Assembly: GCA_947178045.1 (NCBI GenBank)
Contig: CAMWWR010000094.1
Span: 1 to 7,093 of the forward strand
From: an uncultured Clostridia bacterium
GTDB lineage: Bacteria; Bacillota; Clostridia; Lachnospirales; Lachnospiraceae
Length of the DNA: 7,093 nucleotides
Direction of reading: 5' to 3'
Each line of letters starts with the position of its first letter. Position 1 is the first letter of the stretch. The notes under the pieces were generated by a model. It saw only the letters and a program-made list of their open reading frames with translations, had not been told where the DNA came from and ran no database searches. Below, in pieces: positions 6,889 to 7,093 of the stretch. A program made the position numbers and the translations under genes.

Positions 6889-7086
6889 TCATTTATACCT
6901 GGCAGCATTTTGGCAGCTTCCCATTTCTTGAATTTCTGCAGCTCTGTGCAGAATGTAACCCCCCTGCGAATACGTAATGGCATATTTCCTTTTATAGTCC
7001 GGCACAGCCCGTAACAGCGTCACAGCCTGTTCCCTTTCGCTCCTAATCTTTTCCCTGCTTTCTGCAATAATAATTCCAATAATACT
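6889..7086 (-). pseudogene. Open frame without normal start, possible gene remnant
   Basis: One minus-strand frame is open for 65 codons, from just after an in-frame TAG (7087-7089) to TGA (6889-6891). It reads SIIGIIIAESREKIRSEREQ, then residues such as AVPDYKRKYAITYSQGGYIL, and looks protein-like, with a charged helix and no low-complexity bias. There is no ATG near its beginning; the first usable start would be a GTG at codon 22, leaving 44 residues. It is more AT-rich than secA. It may be the 3' remnant of a degraded gene, a gene with an unseen frameshift near the window edge, or chance. I recognise no family. In many Firmicutes hpf sits just upstream of secA; this is not hpf. Confidence 0.3.
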
Positions 7087-7093
7087 CTAATAA

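Overview
The window looks like a chromosomal housekeeping segment from a low-to-mid-GC Gram-positive bacterium, most likely a Clostridia member (Lachnospiraceae-like). This is inferred from a Firmicutes-type LexA box, sigma-A promoters, strong GGAGG ribosome sites, the sequence character of SecA, RF2 and UvrB, and a CheW gene implying chemotaxis. The genus cannot be fixed from the sequence alone. Every gene I can support lies on the minus strand, so transcription runs from high to low coordinates.

In order of transcription: (1) 6889-7086 is an open frame with no normal start codon, perhaps the broken end of a gene. (2) A sigma-A promoter (6774-6802) and a leader of about 110 nt precede secA (4085-6655), the ATPase of the Sec export pathway. 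(3) Between secA and prfB, 3804-4083 is about 280 bases packed almost end to end with inverted repeats; it is the most unusual part of the window. (4) prfB (2653-3772) encodes peptide chain release factor 2. It starts at GTG and needs a programmed +1 frameshift at an in-frame TGA (CTT TGA C). (5) cheW (2161-2637) follows after 15 bases with its ribosome site overlapping the prfB stop codon. (6) A small exported or membrane-anchored protein of unknown function (1706-2113) follows 47 bases later. (7) uvrB (1-1461, cut by the window edge) has its own promoter region with two LexA-like operators that flank the main promoter as a 13-bp inverted repeat, so it is probably SOS regulated.

Functionally these are protein export (SecA), translation termination (RF2), chemotaxis coupling (CheW) and nucleotide excision repair (UvrB). 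They are linked by position more than by pathway. prfB, cheW and the small gene probably form one transcription unit, possibly continuing from secA, because no clear intrinsic terminator in the sense direction is seen between them. I saw no tRNA, rRNA, CRISPR array, transposase or phage gene. The best candidate for something undescribed is the palindromic element at 3804-4083, whose folds include a possible pseudoknot. Whether it is a dispersed repeat or an RNA element needs comparison with other genomes.
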